Notes: a model not told the origin generated them from the sequence alone. A stretch of DNA of 64,000 bases from Candidatus Gastranaerophilales bacterium (GCA_944322755.1 CALUPY010000001.1:149140-213139), one strand, 5' to 3'. Shown: positions 52,679 to 61,803, numbered from the stretch's first letter. Translations and numbers: made by a program.

Positions 52679-54085
52679 ATGAAAATTTCACCAATAATAT
52701 CAATTTCAAAAGAAAACAGTATAAAAGCCGCTGCAGTGAACACTTCTTTCCCTTTTACCGCACTTAAAACATCTGTACAGGAAAACAAGATAGAGCAAGG
52801 GCACGAATCTTACACTGCCGGGAGTACTCAATTATCTGTAAAAAGTGCTTTTTACCCTTTATCTATCAGTCACCCGAATATATCTTTTAAAAGAGCAAAA
52901 GAAATAGAAATCGTTGACAACATCAGAAACGTACCGGGAATAACCTGTGCCTGCTGCGGTATTGAGGTTTATCCTTATGAAACCGTATCGAAAATCGAGG
53001 ATGAAAAACTTTTCTTTTTTATGCCAGAAGCAGTCAAAATGCTCATAAAAACAGGCCTTTTTAATCCAAATAATGCAAACAGACAAGAACAAGAAGCATT
53101 TCAATACTTAAATTCATTAGCAAAAAAATATCCGGATAAAAGTTTAAAAAATGTAATGGATTTATATGAAACCCAAAAAGAAATGAAAGAAACCCTTTCT
53201 CCTGAGACTAGAAATCAAATTAAATATTACAATCACTCGCTTAAAAAGCTGTGCAGAAATTCTAAAGATATGGTTGAAATAATGGAACCGTACGAAAATC
53301 ACTTTTCTGGCGTATATAAAGAAATCTTTGATTTGTTGAAAGAATATTCACAAAAATACCCTGAAAAAGATTTTAACTATATTTTAAATGTACCTAATGT
53401 ATACTACAAACATTTAAAAAAGCTTCAAAAAAAACAACGTAGTATAGTTTATAAAATTGAACACTTTACAAAACAAAATTATCCTCAATATGAAAAACTA
53501 CTAAAGCGTAAAACAGAAATTGTAAAAAATATAATTTTTGATGAGGACACAAAAATTCCTCAGAAAAGACAGCGTATAATTGATACTTATGCAGAACTAC
53601 AAACAAAAACAGATCCACTGTACATGCAGAAAATTCTACAAATTGCACAAGAACTGCCAAAATCTAGCAATTCTGTTAGTGCATTCATTGCAAAATATTC
53701 ATACAGAAGTAGTGAAGAAATTGCCCATTTGATATTAGTATCAGGAGCATCAAGTGAAGAGCATATAAAACCACAGAACAGAGACAAAAACGATAAAGGG
53801 CCCGACACCAATGACAACAAAATTGTAATGTGTGCAGCGTGTAACAGTCAGAGAAGTAAAACCAGCTACAAAGACTGGCTCCTTATTCATCCTGAAATGG
53901 TTCAAAATTGTCAGAAATATATTGACAAAATAATAGATTCTATTATTAGCGGGAAACTGCTAAATTACAATGATTACCCGCAAAAAGTAAAAAAATCGCT
54001 TTACACCGAATCAGGCGGAAAAATAGACATAAACATAGACAGATACGAACATTACTATGAAAATTATTTTGACAAGAAATATTAA
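52679..54085 (+). CDS. HNH-nuclease-like protein A of a tandem pair
   Basis: A 468-residue protein. It starts MKISPIISISKENSIKAAAV; a motif HPNISFKRAKE (66-75) follows. C90 and C93 (TCACCG) are the first Cys pair. A ~260-residue Lys-rich helical region comes next. The core (about 355-395) is EEHIKPQ (H362), N380 and CAACNSQRSK with C385 and C388: an HNH-like arrangement with a split zinc site. It overlaps the related gene at 54057 by 29 bases. GGAG precedes the start. Nuclease activity unproven. Confidence 0.7.
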   Translation: MKISPIISISKENSIKAAAVNTSFPFTALKTSVQENKIEQGHESYTAGSTQLSVKSAFYPLSISHPNISFKRAKEIEIVDNIRNVPGITCACCGIEVYPYETVSKIEDEKLFFFMPEAVKMLIKTGLFNPNNANRQEQEAFQYLNSLAKKYPDKSLKNVMDLYETQKEMKETLSPETRNQIKYYNHSLKKLCRNSKDMVEIMEPYENHFSGVYKEIFDLLKEYSQKYPEKDFNYILNVPNVYYKHLKKLQKKQRSIVYKIEHFTKQNYPQYEKLLKRKTEIVKNIIFDEDTKIPQKRQRIIDTYAELQTKTDPLYMQKILQIAQELPKSSNSVSAFIAKYSYRSSEEIAHLILVSGASSEEHIKPQNRDKNDKGPDTNDNKIVMCAACNSQRSKTSYKDWLLIHPEMVQNCQKYIDKIIDSIISGKLLNYNDYPQKVKKSLYTESGGKIDINIDRYEHYYENYFDKKY

Positions 54086-55112
54086 CTACTATACCCCATA
54101 CATAAAGCATACTTCCCACGGAGTCCTACTACAGCCGCTTAAAGCCGATACAGTCTCTTTTAGTGCAAACAGAAAAGAACGCAACTACGAAACTGCACTT
54201 ACTAATATTCCCAAATTACCCTGCCCATGCTGCGGGAAAATAATGATACCGGAAAATGTTTTTGAACGTCCTCTTGTGAAAAATTACGATGTTTCTGCTG
54301 TTGAAGTTTTACGTGCTTTGAAAAAATATGAAACCCAGATGCATAAGCCGGAACGTGATGTATACAGAAGATTGGAAAAACTTAGTAAAAAATATCCTGA
54401 ACTGACGCTGCAGCAGTTATTTAACAAAAAGCGCTACTATCACCTTGCCAATACGGAAATAAAACAGCTAAAAGTTTTAAGTAAAATTGAAAATACTGAT
54501 TTTAATTTAAGTCCTGAGTCTCAGGCTAAATTAAATAACGCGTTAAAAAATACCAGACAAATTATGTTCCTTGAAGAAAAGAAAACTCAGGAAAAAAGAA
54601 GACGTATGATAAGAGAATTTATTGAACTTCAAAATTCCTGTCCTGAGAAAAAAGAGATGAAACAAATCCTCTTAATGATTCAGGAACTCCCCAGTTCAAG
54701 AAATGACATAGACTCATTTTTTGTAAAATATGCATATTTGGATTCAGAGGCACTGGCTTTTAAGCTTCTGGAAAGTTCTAAAGCTTCAATTGAACACATA
54801 AGAGCTGCTTCAGATAGCGGTGCGGATAAGGCGTCAAATTACCTTGTTATGTGCCGTCAGTGTAATAATACACGCAGCAGTATGCCATACGAAACTTTTA
54901 TCAGTCTCCATCCCGAAATGATAAAAAACTGCCAAAAATATATGGATAGAATTATAGATTATCTCAACAAAAAACACCTATTCGGGCTGGAAGATTATCC
55001 GTATCTTATTCAAAAACAGCTACTGGATGAGACTGACGGTTTGATAGATATGGATGTTTCAAAGTATAAAATGCCATACGGAGTTACTAAAATAAAACAA
55101 TTTAGAATGTAG
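54057..55112 (+). CDS. HNH-nuclease-like protein B of a tandem pair
   Basis: A 351-residue paralogue of the preceding protein, sharing the order of parts: C56/C59 (CPCCGK), a charged helical middle, then IEHIRAASDS (H247), N261 and MCRQCNNTRS (C266/C269), and a similar SLHPEMIKNCQKYMDRIID tail. The SF motif appears as DTVSFSANRK (31-40). The start at 54057 overlaps the first gene, so coupling is likely. No strong ribosome site is visible; an internal start is possible but would lose the SF motif. Confidence 0.7.
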   Translation: MKIILTRNINYYTPYIKHTSHGVLLQPLKADTVSFSANRKERNYETALTNIPKLPCPCCGKIMIPENVFERPLVKNYDVSAVEVLRALKKYETQMHKPERDVYRRLEKLSKKYPELTLQQLFNKKRYYHLANTEIKQLKVLSKIENTDFNLSPESQAKLNNALKNTRQIMFLEEKKTQEKRRRMIREFIELQNSCPEKKEMKQILLMIQELPSSRNDIDSFFVKYAYLDSEALAFKLLESSKASIEHIRAASDSGADKASNYLVMCRQCNNTRSSMPYETFISLHPEMIKNCQKYMDRIIDYLNKKHLFGLEDYPYLIQKQLLDETDGLIDMDVSKYKMPYGVTKIKQFRM

Positions 55113-55140
55113 CATCACAAATTGTAACATTTTCTTAACA

Positions 55141-55177
55141 ATATACTTTTAAAAAAGGCAATTTTTTAAAAGTATAT
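55141..55177. promoter_or_regulatory. Perfect AT-rich inverted repeat (terminator or operator)
   Basis: Sixteen-base perfect arms (ATATACTTTTAAAAAA and its complement) around GGCAA, between the HNH-like gene B and the 91-residue gene. It may end the first transcript or act as a binding site for the second. The lack of G/C pairs in the arms makes an ordinary terminator less likely. Confidence 0.55.
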
Positions 55178-55217
55178 ACGTTTATATATACATAAGAGAT
55201 ACAAAGGAGATAACAAA

Positions 55218-55493
55218 ATGGCAATAGCAGCAGCATCAAATATGAGCAACAACAGAAGCGGAAGCGGTGCATTCACTCCCCTTAGAAGAAAACCCGCACA
55301 GAACAAACAGCTTGCTGCAAATCTTGATATTCTTGACAAAAAAGATATCAGAATGAGATTCAAAAACTCAAGAGATCCAATCTATGTAGCATTTGATTAT
55401 CTCGACAAAAGACCTATTCAGGAACTTGCTGTAGAGTTCGTTAAAGATTCTATCTTTGATATTATGAACTTTGTTTCTATGGGTAAAATCTAA
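55218..55493 (+). CDS. Small protein of unknown function
   Basis: A 91-residue protein, MAIAAASNMSNNRSGSGAFT at the start, a basic disordered N-terminus and a helical C-terminal half (IYVAFDYLDKRPIQELAVEF). AAAGGAG precedes the ATG. Its last 4 bases overlap the convergent nth stop. No family recognised, but codon use and ribosome site make it credible. Confidence 0.7.
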   Translation: MAIAAASNMSNNRSGSGAFTPLRRKPAQNKQLAANLDILDKKDIRMRFKNSRDPIYVAFDYLDKRPIQELAVEFVKDSIFDIMNFVSMGKI

Positions 55494-56131
55494 TTTTTAG
55501 AACTTAAATAATTTTGACAATAGTTTTTAATAGCGCATTGTGTACATAGTGGCTTTTGAGGTTTACAGATATTCTGCCCGAAAGTCACTAGTATTGTATT
55601 AATATCCAGCCAGTACTTTTCAGGAAGTATTTTTCTCAAAGCCATTTCTGTTTCATCCGGAGTTTTTGTCCTAACAAGCCCCAGTCTGTTCGAAATTCGG
55701 TGAACATGCACATCTACACAGATTGCCGGTTTTAAAAATCCCTTTGCCATAACAAGGTTTGCTGTTTTCCTTCCGACTCCCTTAAATTTTACCAGTTCAT
55801 CAATAGAATCAGGGACCTTACCGCCATATTTGTGTACTATTTCGTCAGCTATTTGTAAAATCTGTTCGGCTTTATTTCTGTAAAAACCCACCGGATAAAT
55901 AGCTTTAGCCAAATCGTCTACATCTACGTTCAGAAAGTCCTCTGGAGTCTTTCCGAGTTCAAGCATGCGCAAAGACGCCGGATATGTAGTTCTATCATTT
56001 GTACGCAGGCTTAAAATACAGCATATCAGAACCAGAAACGGATTCTTAAACTCCTCCATGAGTTTTACAAAATCTGTCTGCGGAAGATTCATTCCTTTTA
56101 TTCCAGATACAATAGCATCAATATTCTTCAT
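55490..56131 (-). CDS. nth: Endonuclease III (DNA glycosylase/AP lyase)
   Basis: Removes oxidised pyrimidines in base-excision repair. The 213-residue protein has the helix-hairpin-helix VKFKGVGRKTANLVM with the catalytic Lys, ICVDVHVHRI with the catalytic Asp, and a C-x6-C-x2-C-x5-C [4Fe-4S] motif (CKPQKPLCTQCAIKNYC) at the end. LSLRTNDRTTYPAS replaces the common LSAQTTD. It converges with the 91-residue gene. Confidence 0.96.
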   Translation of the reverse strand: MKNIDAIVSGIKGMNLPQTDFVKLMEEFKNPFLVLICCILSLRTNDRTTYPASLRMLELGKTPEDFLNVDVDDLAKAIYPVGFYRNKAEQILQIADEIVHKYGGKVPDSIDELVKFKGVGRKTANLVMAKGFLKPAICVDVHVHRISNRLGLVRTKTPDETEMALRKILPEKYWLDINTILVTFGQNICKPQKPLCTQCAIKNYCQNYLSSKN

Positions 56132-56170
56132 TTAAAATACCTTATTTCAAACAACAAAACATTATATCAA

Positions 56171-56202
56171 AAAAGACTGCCTGCTAATACAGACAGTCTT
56201 TT
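56171..56202 (-). terminator. Terminator of the ferredoxin gene
   Basis: AAAAGACTG pairs with CAGTCTTTT around a 14-base loop that can pair further, 15 bases past the ferredoxin stop on the minus strand. Confidence 0.75.
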
Positions 56203-56216
56203 ATCTTTTGCACTTA

Positions 56217-56393
56217 TTATTCAACAACAATAGCGCTTACAGGGCAAGCATCTGCTGCTTCTTTAACGCAATCTTCGTTGCCAGCAACTGCTGATTCATC
56301 AGCAACTGCGATGTCTTCTAATTTGAATACTTCGGGGCATAATGATTCGCATGCTCCGCAGCTTATGCAGCTGTCTTCTACTTTTACTTTCAT
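56217..56393 (-). CDS. Short [4Fe-4S] ferredoxin
   Basis: A 58-residue ferredoxin that is easily missed because of its size. Translation from 56393 gives MKVKVEDSCISCGACESLCP at the start and DACPVSAIVVE at the end. C9, C12 and C15 plus C50 (followed by Pro) would bind one [4Fe-4S] cluster; C19 and C42 match the disulfide pair of Desulfovibrio gigas-type ferredoxins. AAGGAG precedes the ATG. A general low-potential electron carrier, perhaps for hcp or the activase. Confidence 0.93.
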   Translation of the reverse strand: MKVKVEDSCISCGACESLCPEVFKLEDIAVADESAVAGNEDCVKEAADACPVSAIVVE

Positions 56394-56508
56394 TTCTTTC
56401 TCCTTTTTTTACATATCTGTAAAAATATTTTGTTCAATTCATATTATACAAAAAATATTTTGAAATTGCACATACCTAATTTCTATTTAATACAAAATTT
56501 TACCTGAT

Positions 56509-57060
56509 TTAATTTACGGCGAGTTTCAAAGTGGTCGACAGTATCTCTCGTTCAGTAACTATGAAATCAACTTTTATATCGTGGGGTTCTATCGGAATAT
56601 CCCCAAGCATAAGTTCAGAATACATTGGAATAACTTTTAGTGTCTTTTTATTCAATCGCACTAAAAACCTGTCGTAATATCCGCCGCCATAACCTATTCT
56701 ATAGCCCCATCTGTCAGCTGCAAGAGCGGGGACAAATACCATATCCAGAACATCTAAATCATCTATAGGTTCACTTTCGGGCTCCGGTATACCGAATTTT
56801 CCCTTCACAAGTTCATTTTTAGCAAAAGGACAAACCTGTATGTCATTTTCAACAACTTTGGGCAGAAAGTATGTTTTGTCATCCGGCAGCGCAAGGAGAC
56901 TTATTTCATTATTAATCGGGTAGTAAATCATTATATTGCAGACAGATTTAAATTTGCCCCAGTTTATAATTTGTTTAATAATGTTTTCTGATGACCTTTC
57001 CGGGTTCAATTTTTTTCTTAAGATTTTAGCCTGTTGTCTTAGCTCTTCTTTTGTTGCCAT
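56509..57060 (-). CDS. 5-formyltetrahydrofolate cyclo-ligase
   Basis: Converts 5-formyl-THF to methenyl-THF using ATP. The 183-residue protein has the family marks: an N-terminal Lys/Arg-rich helix, MVFVPALAADRWGYRIGYGG, then GYYDRFL, and a closing HDIKVDFIVTE. It complements folC and thyX in folate turnover. It is divergent from cobO. Confidence 0.95.
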   Translation of the reverse strand: MATKEELRQQAKILRKKLNPERSSENIIKQIINWGKFKSVCNIMIYYPINNEISLLALPDDKTYFLPKVVENDIQVCPFAKNELVKGKFGIPEPESEPIDDLDVLDMVFVPALAADRWGYRIGYGGGYYDRFLVRLNKKTLKVIPMYSELMLGDIPIEPHDIKVDFIVTEREILSTTLKLAVN

Positions 57061-57108
57061 AACATACCCTTTGCATTAAGCTTTACAGTGTCAGTCAATA
57101 TTATTATA

Positions 57109-57705
57109 ATGTATAAAATGGAAAATAATCACGACGTTTTACACAATAATCTAGTCAACCCTGAATTTTCAGAACATGGATATATTCAGGTGTATACAGG
57201 AAACGGCAAAGGAAAAACCACAGCTTCATTGGGGCTTGCTGTAAGAGCTCTCGGACGCGGCTGGAAAATTCTGGTCGTAATGTTCACAAAAGGAGGAAAC
57301 AATTACGGCGAACTCTACACGTTTATGAACCTGTGCGATGATTATAAAGATAAAATAAAAATTGTGCAATCAGGACTAGATAGAATTGTTTATTCTTCTA
57401 ATCTTACCGAAGCAGATAAAAAACAGGCGCAGATGGGCTGGGAAATAGCCAAGAAAGCTATTAAAAACAATGAATACCAGATGGTTATACTCGACGAAGC
57501 GAATATAGCACTGGATTTGGGTTTGATTGACCTGACTGAAATGATTGATGTTTTGAAAAACAAACCTGACAATATGGAAATAGTCCTCACAGGAAGGAAT
57601 GCAAAGCAGGAAATAATAGATATAGCTCATCTTGTGTCTGAAATTATACCCGTAAAACATTATTGGGATAAGGGTATTTCAGCTCGCAAGGGGATTGAAT
57701 TTTAA
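57109..57705 (+). CDS. cobO: Cob(I)yrinic acid a,c-diamide adenosyltransferase (CobO/BtuR)
   Basis: Adenosylates corrinoids, for B12 salvage. The ~198-residue protein has the P-loop VYTGNGKGKTTASLGLAVRA, then MVILDEANIALDLGLI and VLTGRNAKQEIIDIAHLVSE. The start is uncertain: ATGs at 57109 and 57118 and a GTG at 57088 are all possible, and none has a clear ribosome site. A TTGAAT (57695)-N18-TATAAT (57719) promoter for the next gene overlaps the end. Confidence 0.93.
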   Translation: MYKMENNHDVLHNNLVNPEFSEHGYIQVYTGNGKGKTTASLGLAVRALGRGWKILVVMFTKGGNNYGELYTFMNLCDDYKDKIKIVQSGLDRIVYSSNLTEADKKQAQMGWEIAKKAIKNNEYQMVILDEANIALDLGLIDLTEMIDVLKNKPDNMEIVLTGRNAKQEIIDIAHLVSEIIPVKHYWDKGISARKGIEF

Positions 57706-57751
57706 CGCTGATTTGTTATATAATTACAAAAAAGATTAGAGGAGAATTAAA

Positions 57752-58000
57752 ATGGCACAGCAATTCCCGCCGCAATTCAAATCAAGACTCGCACTTCTGG
57801 TATTTCTGAAAGGTGCAGCAGCTCCGATGGTATTGTATTTTGAAAACCCCAAAGCTGAATATGAAGATTTTCTTAATGCAATCAAAACCGGTGCAAATGT
57901 AGCTAGAATCATAGAAAAAGAACCGACCGGCCCTATTAAAAAGGTAGCCGTTATGTCCAATCAAATAGCCTCGGTCGCTCTCCAGGAAGAGGTCTGCTAA
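57752..58000 (+). CDS. Small conserved-looking protein of unknown function
   Basis: An 82-residue protein, MAQQFPPQFKSRLALLVFLK at the start. AGAGGAG precedes the ATG and a promoter-like TTGAAT-N18-TATAAT lies 28-57 bases upstream. Hydrophobic and charged residues alternate; no motif recognised. Followed by the 732-residue gene after 50 bases. Confidence 0.7.
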   Translation: MAQQFPPQFKSRLALLVFLKGAAAPMVLYFENPKAEYEDFLNAIKTGANVARIIEKEPTGPIKKVAVMSNQIASVALQEEVC

Positions 58001-58050
58001 TCTTTATTTTTTTATAATATAATGGATTTTGTTAGATATCCGGTAATTTA

Positions 58051-60249
58051 ATGAAAATCACAGAAATAAAAAATAATTTTGCTAAAGTATTATATCGTCC
58101 CGCTGAGACGAAACTTGTGCTGTCTGATTTTTTGACATTAGACGATGATAACAAGAAGATTTGTGCACAAGTCATTTCTATAGAATCAACATCTATTCAG
58201 AGTGCCAATCAGGCTGTTGTAAAATTTTGCTTTAATATTGCAGGTGACGGAACTCTTAGCCCCTACAGCGGTTATGTTCCATCGCTTGACGCGAAAGCCT
58301 ATGCTGCAGACCCGATAATGATTCAAAAAGCCTTTTCTAAACAAAACGGTGCTGTCTGTCTTGGCGAACTTACATCCGGCTCAAATCCGCCATTAAAATA
58401 TGAAAAATCCTTTTTGGATAAGTTTTTATATATTCAATCAGATCGTGCCTCGGATACAAACTATATTTTTGAAGTACTGTTGAACAATCTTAAAGACAGA
58501 AACTGCTTGATATTTGATTTGGACGGAACTATAGAGACCGAATCAGAAAGTACTTATGAAATATGTAAAAACTTCAAATTGCCGATAAACATAGAGACTT
58601 TGAATTACATATATGAAAATGATTTGTCGGGTTTAACAATCGAGCAGAAAGCTATTGTTCAGGATATTATACTGGATATTCAGGAATATATTAAAAGCGA
58701 AGATACGGGATACATTCCGTTTTCAACTTTACTCGAGGTTGTAGACGATATTTATCAGACCGATAAGTCTCTCGGTATAATTCTTTTCAGAAACAAACTT
58801 TTAAAATACCATCAGTACAGACTGTTTGCGTCAAAGGAACAGGAGTTTGATGCGCTGCTGAATTCTGCAAGCTTCAACAACCTTACTATTTTGAAACTAA
58901 ATAACGTACCGGAAAATTGGCGCAAAGAGGCTATGAGCTATGTTATAGGCTGTATGCCTGAAAATGTTCATTATCTTGTATCCGTTTCGGATGAAACAAC
59001 AGATGTACATGTTCTGGAGAAACTTTTTGGTGCAAAACGGGCTGCGGTTGCATCTGCATACAGCTGTAAATTTGCAAATCATTTGAAATCACTTGCCAAA
59101 AATCTGATTCTGTTTGCTCCAGAAGAGCTGCAGAAAGTCTATCCGACTTACAATTCATTTTTGTCAAAATTATCAGAAGGTGAATTTGTCATAACAGGCG
59201 ACGATACACTCTATACACCACTTATCATAAGGAAGCTGAGCCCTAAAAAAGAAACTGCTGTTGAGACAATAAGCCCTGAGGATATCGAAATTCTGTCCAA
59301 TGAACCTGTTGCCCAATCTTCAAATGATGATTTTACCAATGTTTTTAATGATCCGGTGGAACAAGAAATTGCAAAAGACGTTGATTCGATGTTTGTTTCC
59401 GTAAACAATGAACAGCCGGCTGAGTATGAGCAGGTGTTGTCTGATGATGATTTGGATTTTCTTGATGACATAAACAGCGGAGAATATCAATATACAGAAG
59501 AAGAAACTCAAGAACAGACACCACCTCCTGCTACAGATGAATTTAGCGGATTAGAGCCTCGATTAGCAGACGAACATTCTGATTTTTCAGTAGAAGAGCT
59601 TCACGGATTTACCGAAACAGAAGAACTGCAAGAAATACATCCGGAAGAAGAAAGCGTACAGGATATCACAACTCCCGAACCAGAGCAATATACGTCTGAA
59701 CCTGTTTACACTCCGGAACCGCAGATACAGACACAAGATATACAGCCTCAACAACATTTTGACATTCCGGATATGGACACATTACTGAATGAACAGAAAG
59801 ATGATGAGGATTTTGAGCTACTTCCGGAGGATGATGAAGTTGAGGATTTGTTTGCAGGTCAAAGTTTTATGCCGCAAAACAGACCAGACCCCCAGCAATT
59901 TACAGAAATTTCAGATGATGACACGGCTGCAGAAAATCTTTCATTTGTGTCACAGTACAGCGCACCTTCGGCACCTTCAATACAAAAAACTGTTCAAAAT
60001 ACACAACAAAAAGTTGTAGAAAGGGAAAAACCTACAGTACCGGTATATACAACGAATTACAGCGAAGCTTCTGCTGTAAGCGGAAACCAGAAACTGTCTG
60101 AGGGAAATGTTGTATACCATGAAAAGTATGGCAGAGGGGTTGTGGAACAGATTATTTCATACGGAAAGAAAACACTCTGCTCTATTCAGTTTGATAATGT
60201 AGGCAGAAGACTCCTCGATCCGAAACTTGCTGATTTGAAAATTGTTTAA
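58051..60249 (+). CDS. HerA-like module fused to a UvrD-type Tudor domain, unknown function
   Basis: A 732-residue protein. Residues 1-75 resemble a HAS-barrel as found before HerA ATPases. Residues ~75-400 are alpha/beta but the Walker A position has no G-x4-GK[ST]; the CLIFDLDGT segment recalls a Walker B strand. Residues 405-640 are an acidic, Gln/Pro-rich disordered linker. Residues ~683-732 (GNVVYHEKYGRGVVEQI, then IQFDNVGRRLLDPKLADL) match the Tudor-like C-terminal domain of UvrD/PcrA, which binds RNA polymerase. So it may be an inactive-ATPase adaptor. Confidence 0.6.
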   Translation: MKITEIKNNFAKVLYRPAETKLVLSDFLTLDDDNKKICAQVISIESTSIQSANQAVVKFCFNIAGDGTLSPYSGYVPSLDAKAYAADPIMIQKAFSKQNGAVCLGELTSGSNPPLKYEKSFLDKFLYIQSDRASDTNYIFEVLLNNLKDRNCLIFDLDGTIETESESTYEICKNFKLPINIETLNYIYENDLSGLTIEQKAIVQDIILDIQEYIKSEDTGYIPFSTLLEVVDDIYQTDKSLGIILFRNKLLKYHQYRLFASKEQEFDALLNSASFNNLTILKLNNVPENWRKEAMSYVIGCMPENVHYLVSVSDETTDVHVLEKLFGAKRAAVASAYSCKFANHLKSLAKNLILFAPEELQKVYPTYNSFLSKLSEGEFVITGDDTLYTPLIIRKLSPKKETAVETISPEDIEILSNEPVAQSSNDDFTNVFNDPVEQEIAKDVDSMFVSVNNEQPAEYEQVLSDDDLDFLDDINSGEYQYTEEETQEQTPPPATDEFSGLEPRLADEHSDFSVEELHGFTETEELQEIHPEEESVQDITTPEPEQYTSEPVYTPEPQIQTQDIQPQQHFDIPDMDTLLNEQKDDEDFELLPEDDEVEDLFAGQSFMPQNRPDPQQFTEISDDDTAAENLSFVSQYSAPSAPSIQKTVQNTQQKVVEREKPTVPVYTTNYSEASAVSGNQKLSEGNVVYHEKYGRGVVEQIISYGKKTLCSIQFDNVGRRLLDPKLADLKIV

Positions 60250-60256
60250 AAAAGAA

Positions 60257-60282
60257 AGACCTTATAAGAATTTATAAGGTCT
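60257..60282. terminator. Hairpin after the 732-residue gene
   Basis: An 11-bp stem AGACCTTATAA/TTATAAGGTCT with a 4-base loop, 8 bases past the stop. The T tract is poor on the plus strand. The rest of the 60250-60544 gap is AT-rich and holds nothing else I can name. Confidence 0.6.
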
Positions 60283-60544
60283 GTGTATTTAAATAAGAAG
60301 AGAGAGCTTTCATATATATAAAGTTTTTTTTAATTAAAAAATTGCCAGGGATATATAAAAAAAGTTAAACTTATTTACAAATAATTTATAAAATTGCAGA
60401 ACAAAAATAAATACACAAATACTGATGCACAAAATGATCAGGGTGCACTTTGTCAATAAAATAAATACTAATTTTTTATGTTTTACTTTTTTATTGCGAT
60501 TGCAGAGATTTTACAGTATATAATCATCACAAAGGATAAAATTG

Positions 60545-60964
60545 TTACACGGCAGCTTCTTCAGGCGTGGTTTTGTTCATTGGATTCCAGCTGTCTTTGA
60601 GGTTGTGCTTTATCAGATTCTGGTAAAAATTTTCTTTGTAATTAAGTATATCCAGCTGTTTTTTCAGGTCATCCATCTGCTTGAGTGCTTTTTCTTTTGT
60701 AGCGTGAATGATGTCATATCTCTCTTTGATTGTAGAATCACCAACTATACATAAATCAATATATTTCTTTATTGATTTATTTTCCGTACCAACAGAACGT
60801 AGACATTTTACTATTTTTACCCATTCAAGATCATTGTCTGTAAACAGTCTGATATTGTTTTCATTTCGCTTAATAAAAGGGAAAAAACCGCTTTTTGCCC
60901 AAAATCTGAGCGTATGCTCCGACACATCCATCTTTTTTGCAACTTCTTTTATTGTATAATACAC
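60545..60964 (-). CDS. MerR-family transcriptional regulator
   Basis: A 139-residue regulator. The winged helix is clear: YTIKEVAKKMDVSEHTLRFW and NNIRLFTDNDLEWVKIVKCL. A long coiled coil (about 75-125) follows. No C-terminal Cys or ligand domain, so the signal is unknown. The start is GTG at 60964, which sits behind a perfect AGGAGG with 5-base spacing; no ATG fits. It is divergent from the 61162 gene, its possible target. Confidence 0.9.
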   Translation of the reverse strand: MYYTIKEVAKKMDVSEHTLRFWAKSGFFPFIKRNENNIRLFTDNDLEWVKIVKCLRSVGTENKSIKKYIDLCIVGDSTIKERYDIIHATKEKALKQMDDLKKQLDILNYKENFYQNLIKHNLKDSWNPMNKTTPEEAAV

Positions 60965-61161
60965 TAGTACCTCCTGCCGCTTCGTAAAAATATTTTAGCA
61001 CAAAAACTTTATATAGTAAGCTCTCAAGCTACAGTGCAAAAATCAAAACTATTCACAAAAATTACTTATTAATAGTGCACATTTTTTAATAAATTATCAA
61101 AAAGATTATTTCTGCGTTTTTAAGCTAAAATAAAAACAAAATAGAATAAGAAAGGTCACAG

Positions 61162-61803
61162 ATGAAAACTCCCCCGTATTCTCAAATTTCATTCAATTCC
61201 GGTAAAAATTTAATACAAAATCTTTACGGCGAAGAAAAAATCAATCAGCTTATATCTCATTTAAAAAAAGGAATCCGCAAACCTAAAACAGGTGAAGTAA
61301 AAAGCACATTAGCGGTCTATTCTTTGGATGATATGACAATGTATCCAGAAATTTCAGGTAAAACATTGAAGAGTGTAAGTGTCAGATTAAGGGGAAATGA
61401 AAGCAGCGTAAAAACAAGAGTTTATGATTTAAAGGAAAATGCTGGAGTGTTAATAAAAGAAGCTGAAAGTTACAGAAAGTTTCTTGAAAAGCCTGAACTC
61501 TTGGAAACCTCAGGTTTTTCGTATAAAGGAGCAGAAAAGAAACCTGTTTGCGGCGCCCATGTGGATTGTTACGAAGGGATTATTAATAATAAAAAAGCTG
61601 AAATTAAAATTTCAGCTTTCGGGCTGGAAATTATAGAGACACTTAAGCATAACCTGCAAAAACTAACATTTATGGATTGGGCAGTAACGCAGATTCTCTT
61701 TGTCAAACAATCTAAATCCGGTGTTGAATCCATTATCAGAAAGATTTCAAAATTATTAGATGCACCTATAGAGGATAAAATAAAATTTTTTTTAAAATTA
61801 TAG
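61162..61803 (+). CDS. Unknown protein with SF-type N-terminal motif
   Basis: A 213-residue protein, MKTPPYSQISFNSGKNLIQN at the start, so the ISF motif is at residues 9-11. A basic middle domain and a Cys/His patch (VCGAHVDCYEG) follow, then a helical C-terminus. AAGAAAGG precedes the ATG. No family recognised. It is divergent from the MerR gene, 197 bases away. Confidence 0.65.
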   Translation: MKTPPYSQISFNSGKNLIQNLYGEEKINQLISHLKKGIRKPKTGEVKSTLAVYSLDDMTMYPEISGKTLKSVSVRLRGNESSVKTRVYDLKENAGVLIKEAESYRKFLEKPELLETSGFSYKGAEKKPVCGAHVDCYEGIINNKKAEIKISAFGLEIIETLKHNLQKLTFMDWAVTQILFVKQSKSGVESIIRKISKLLDAPIEDKIKFFLKL

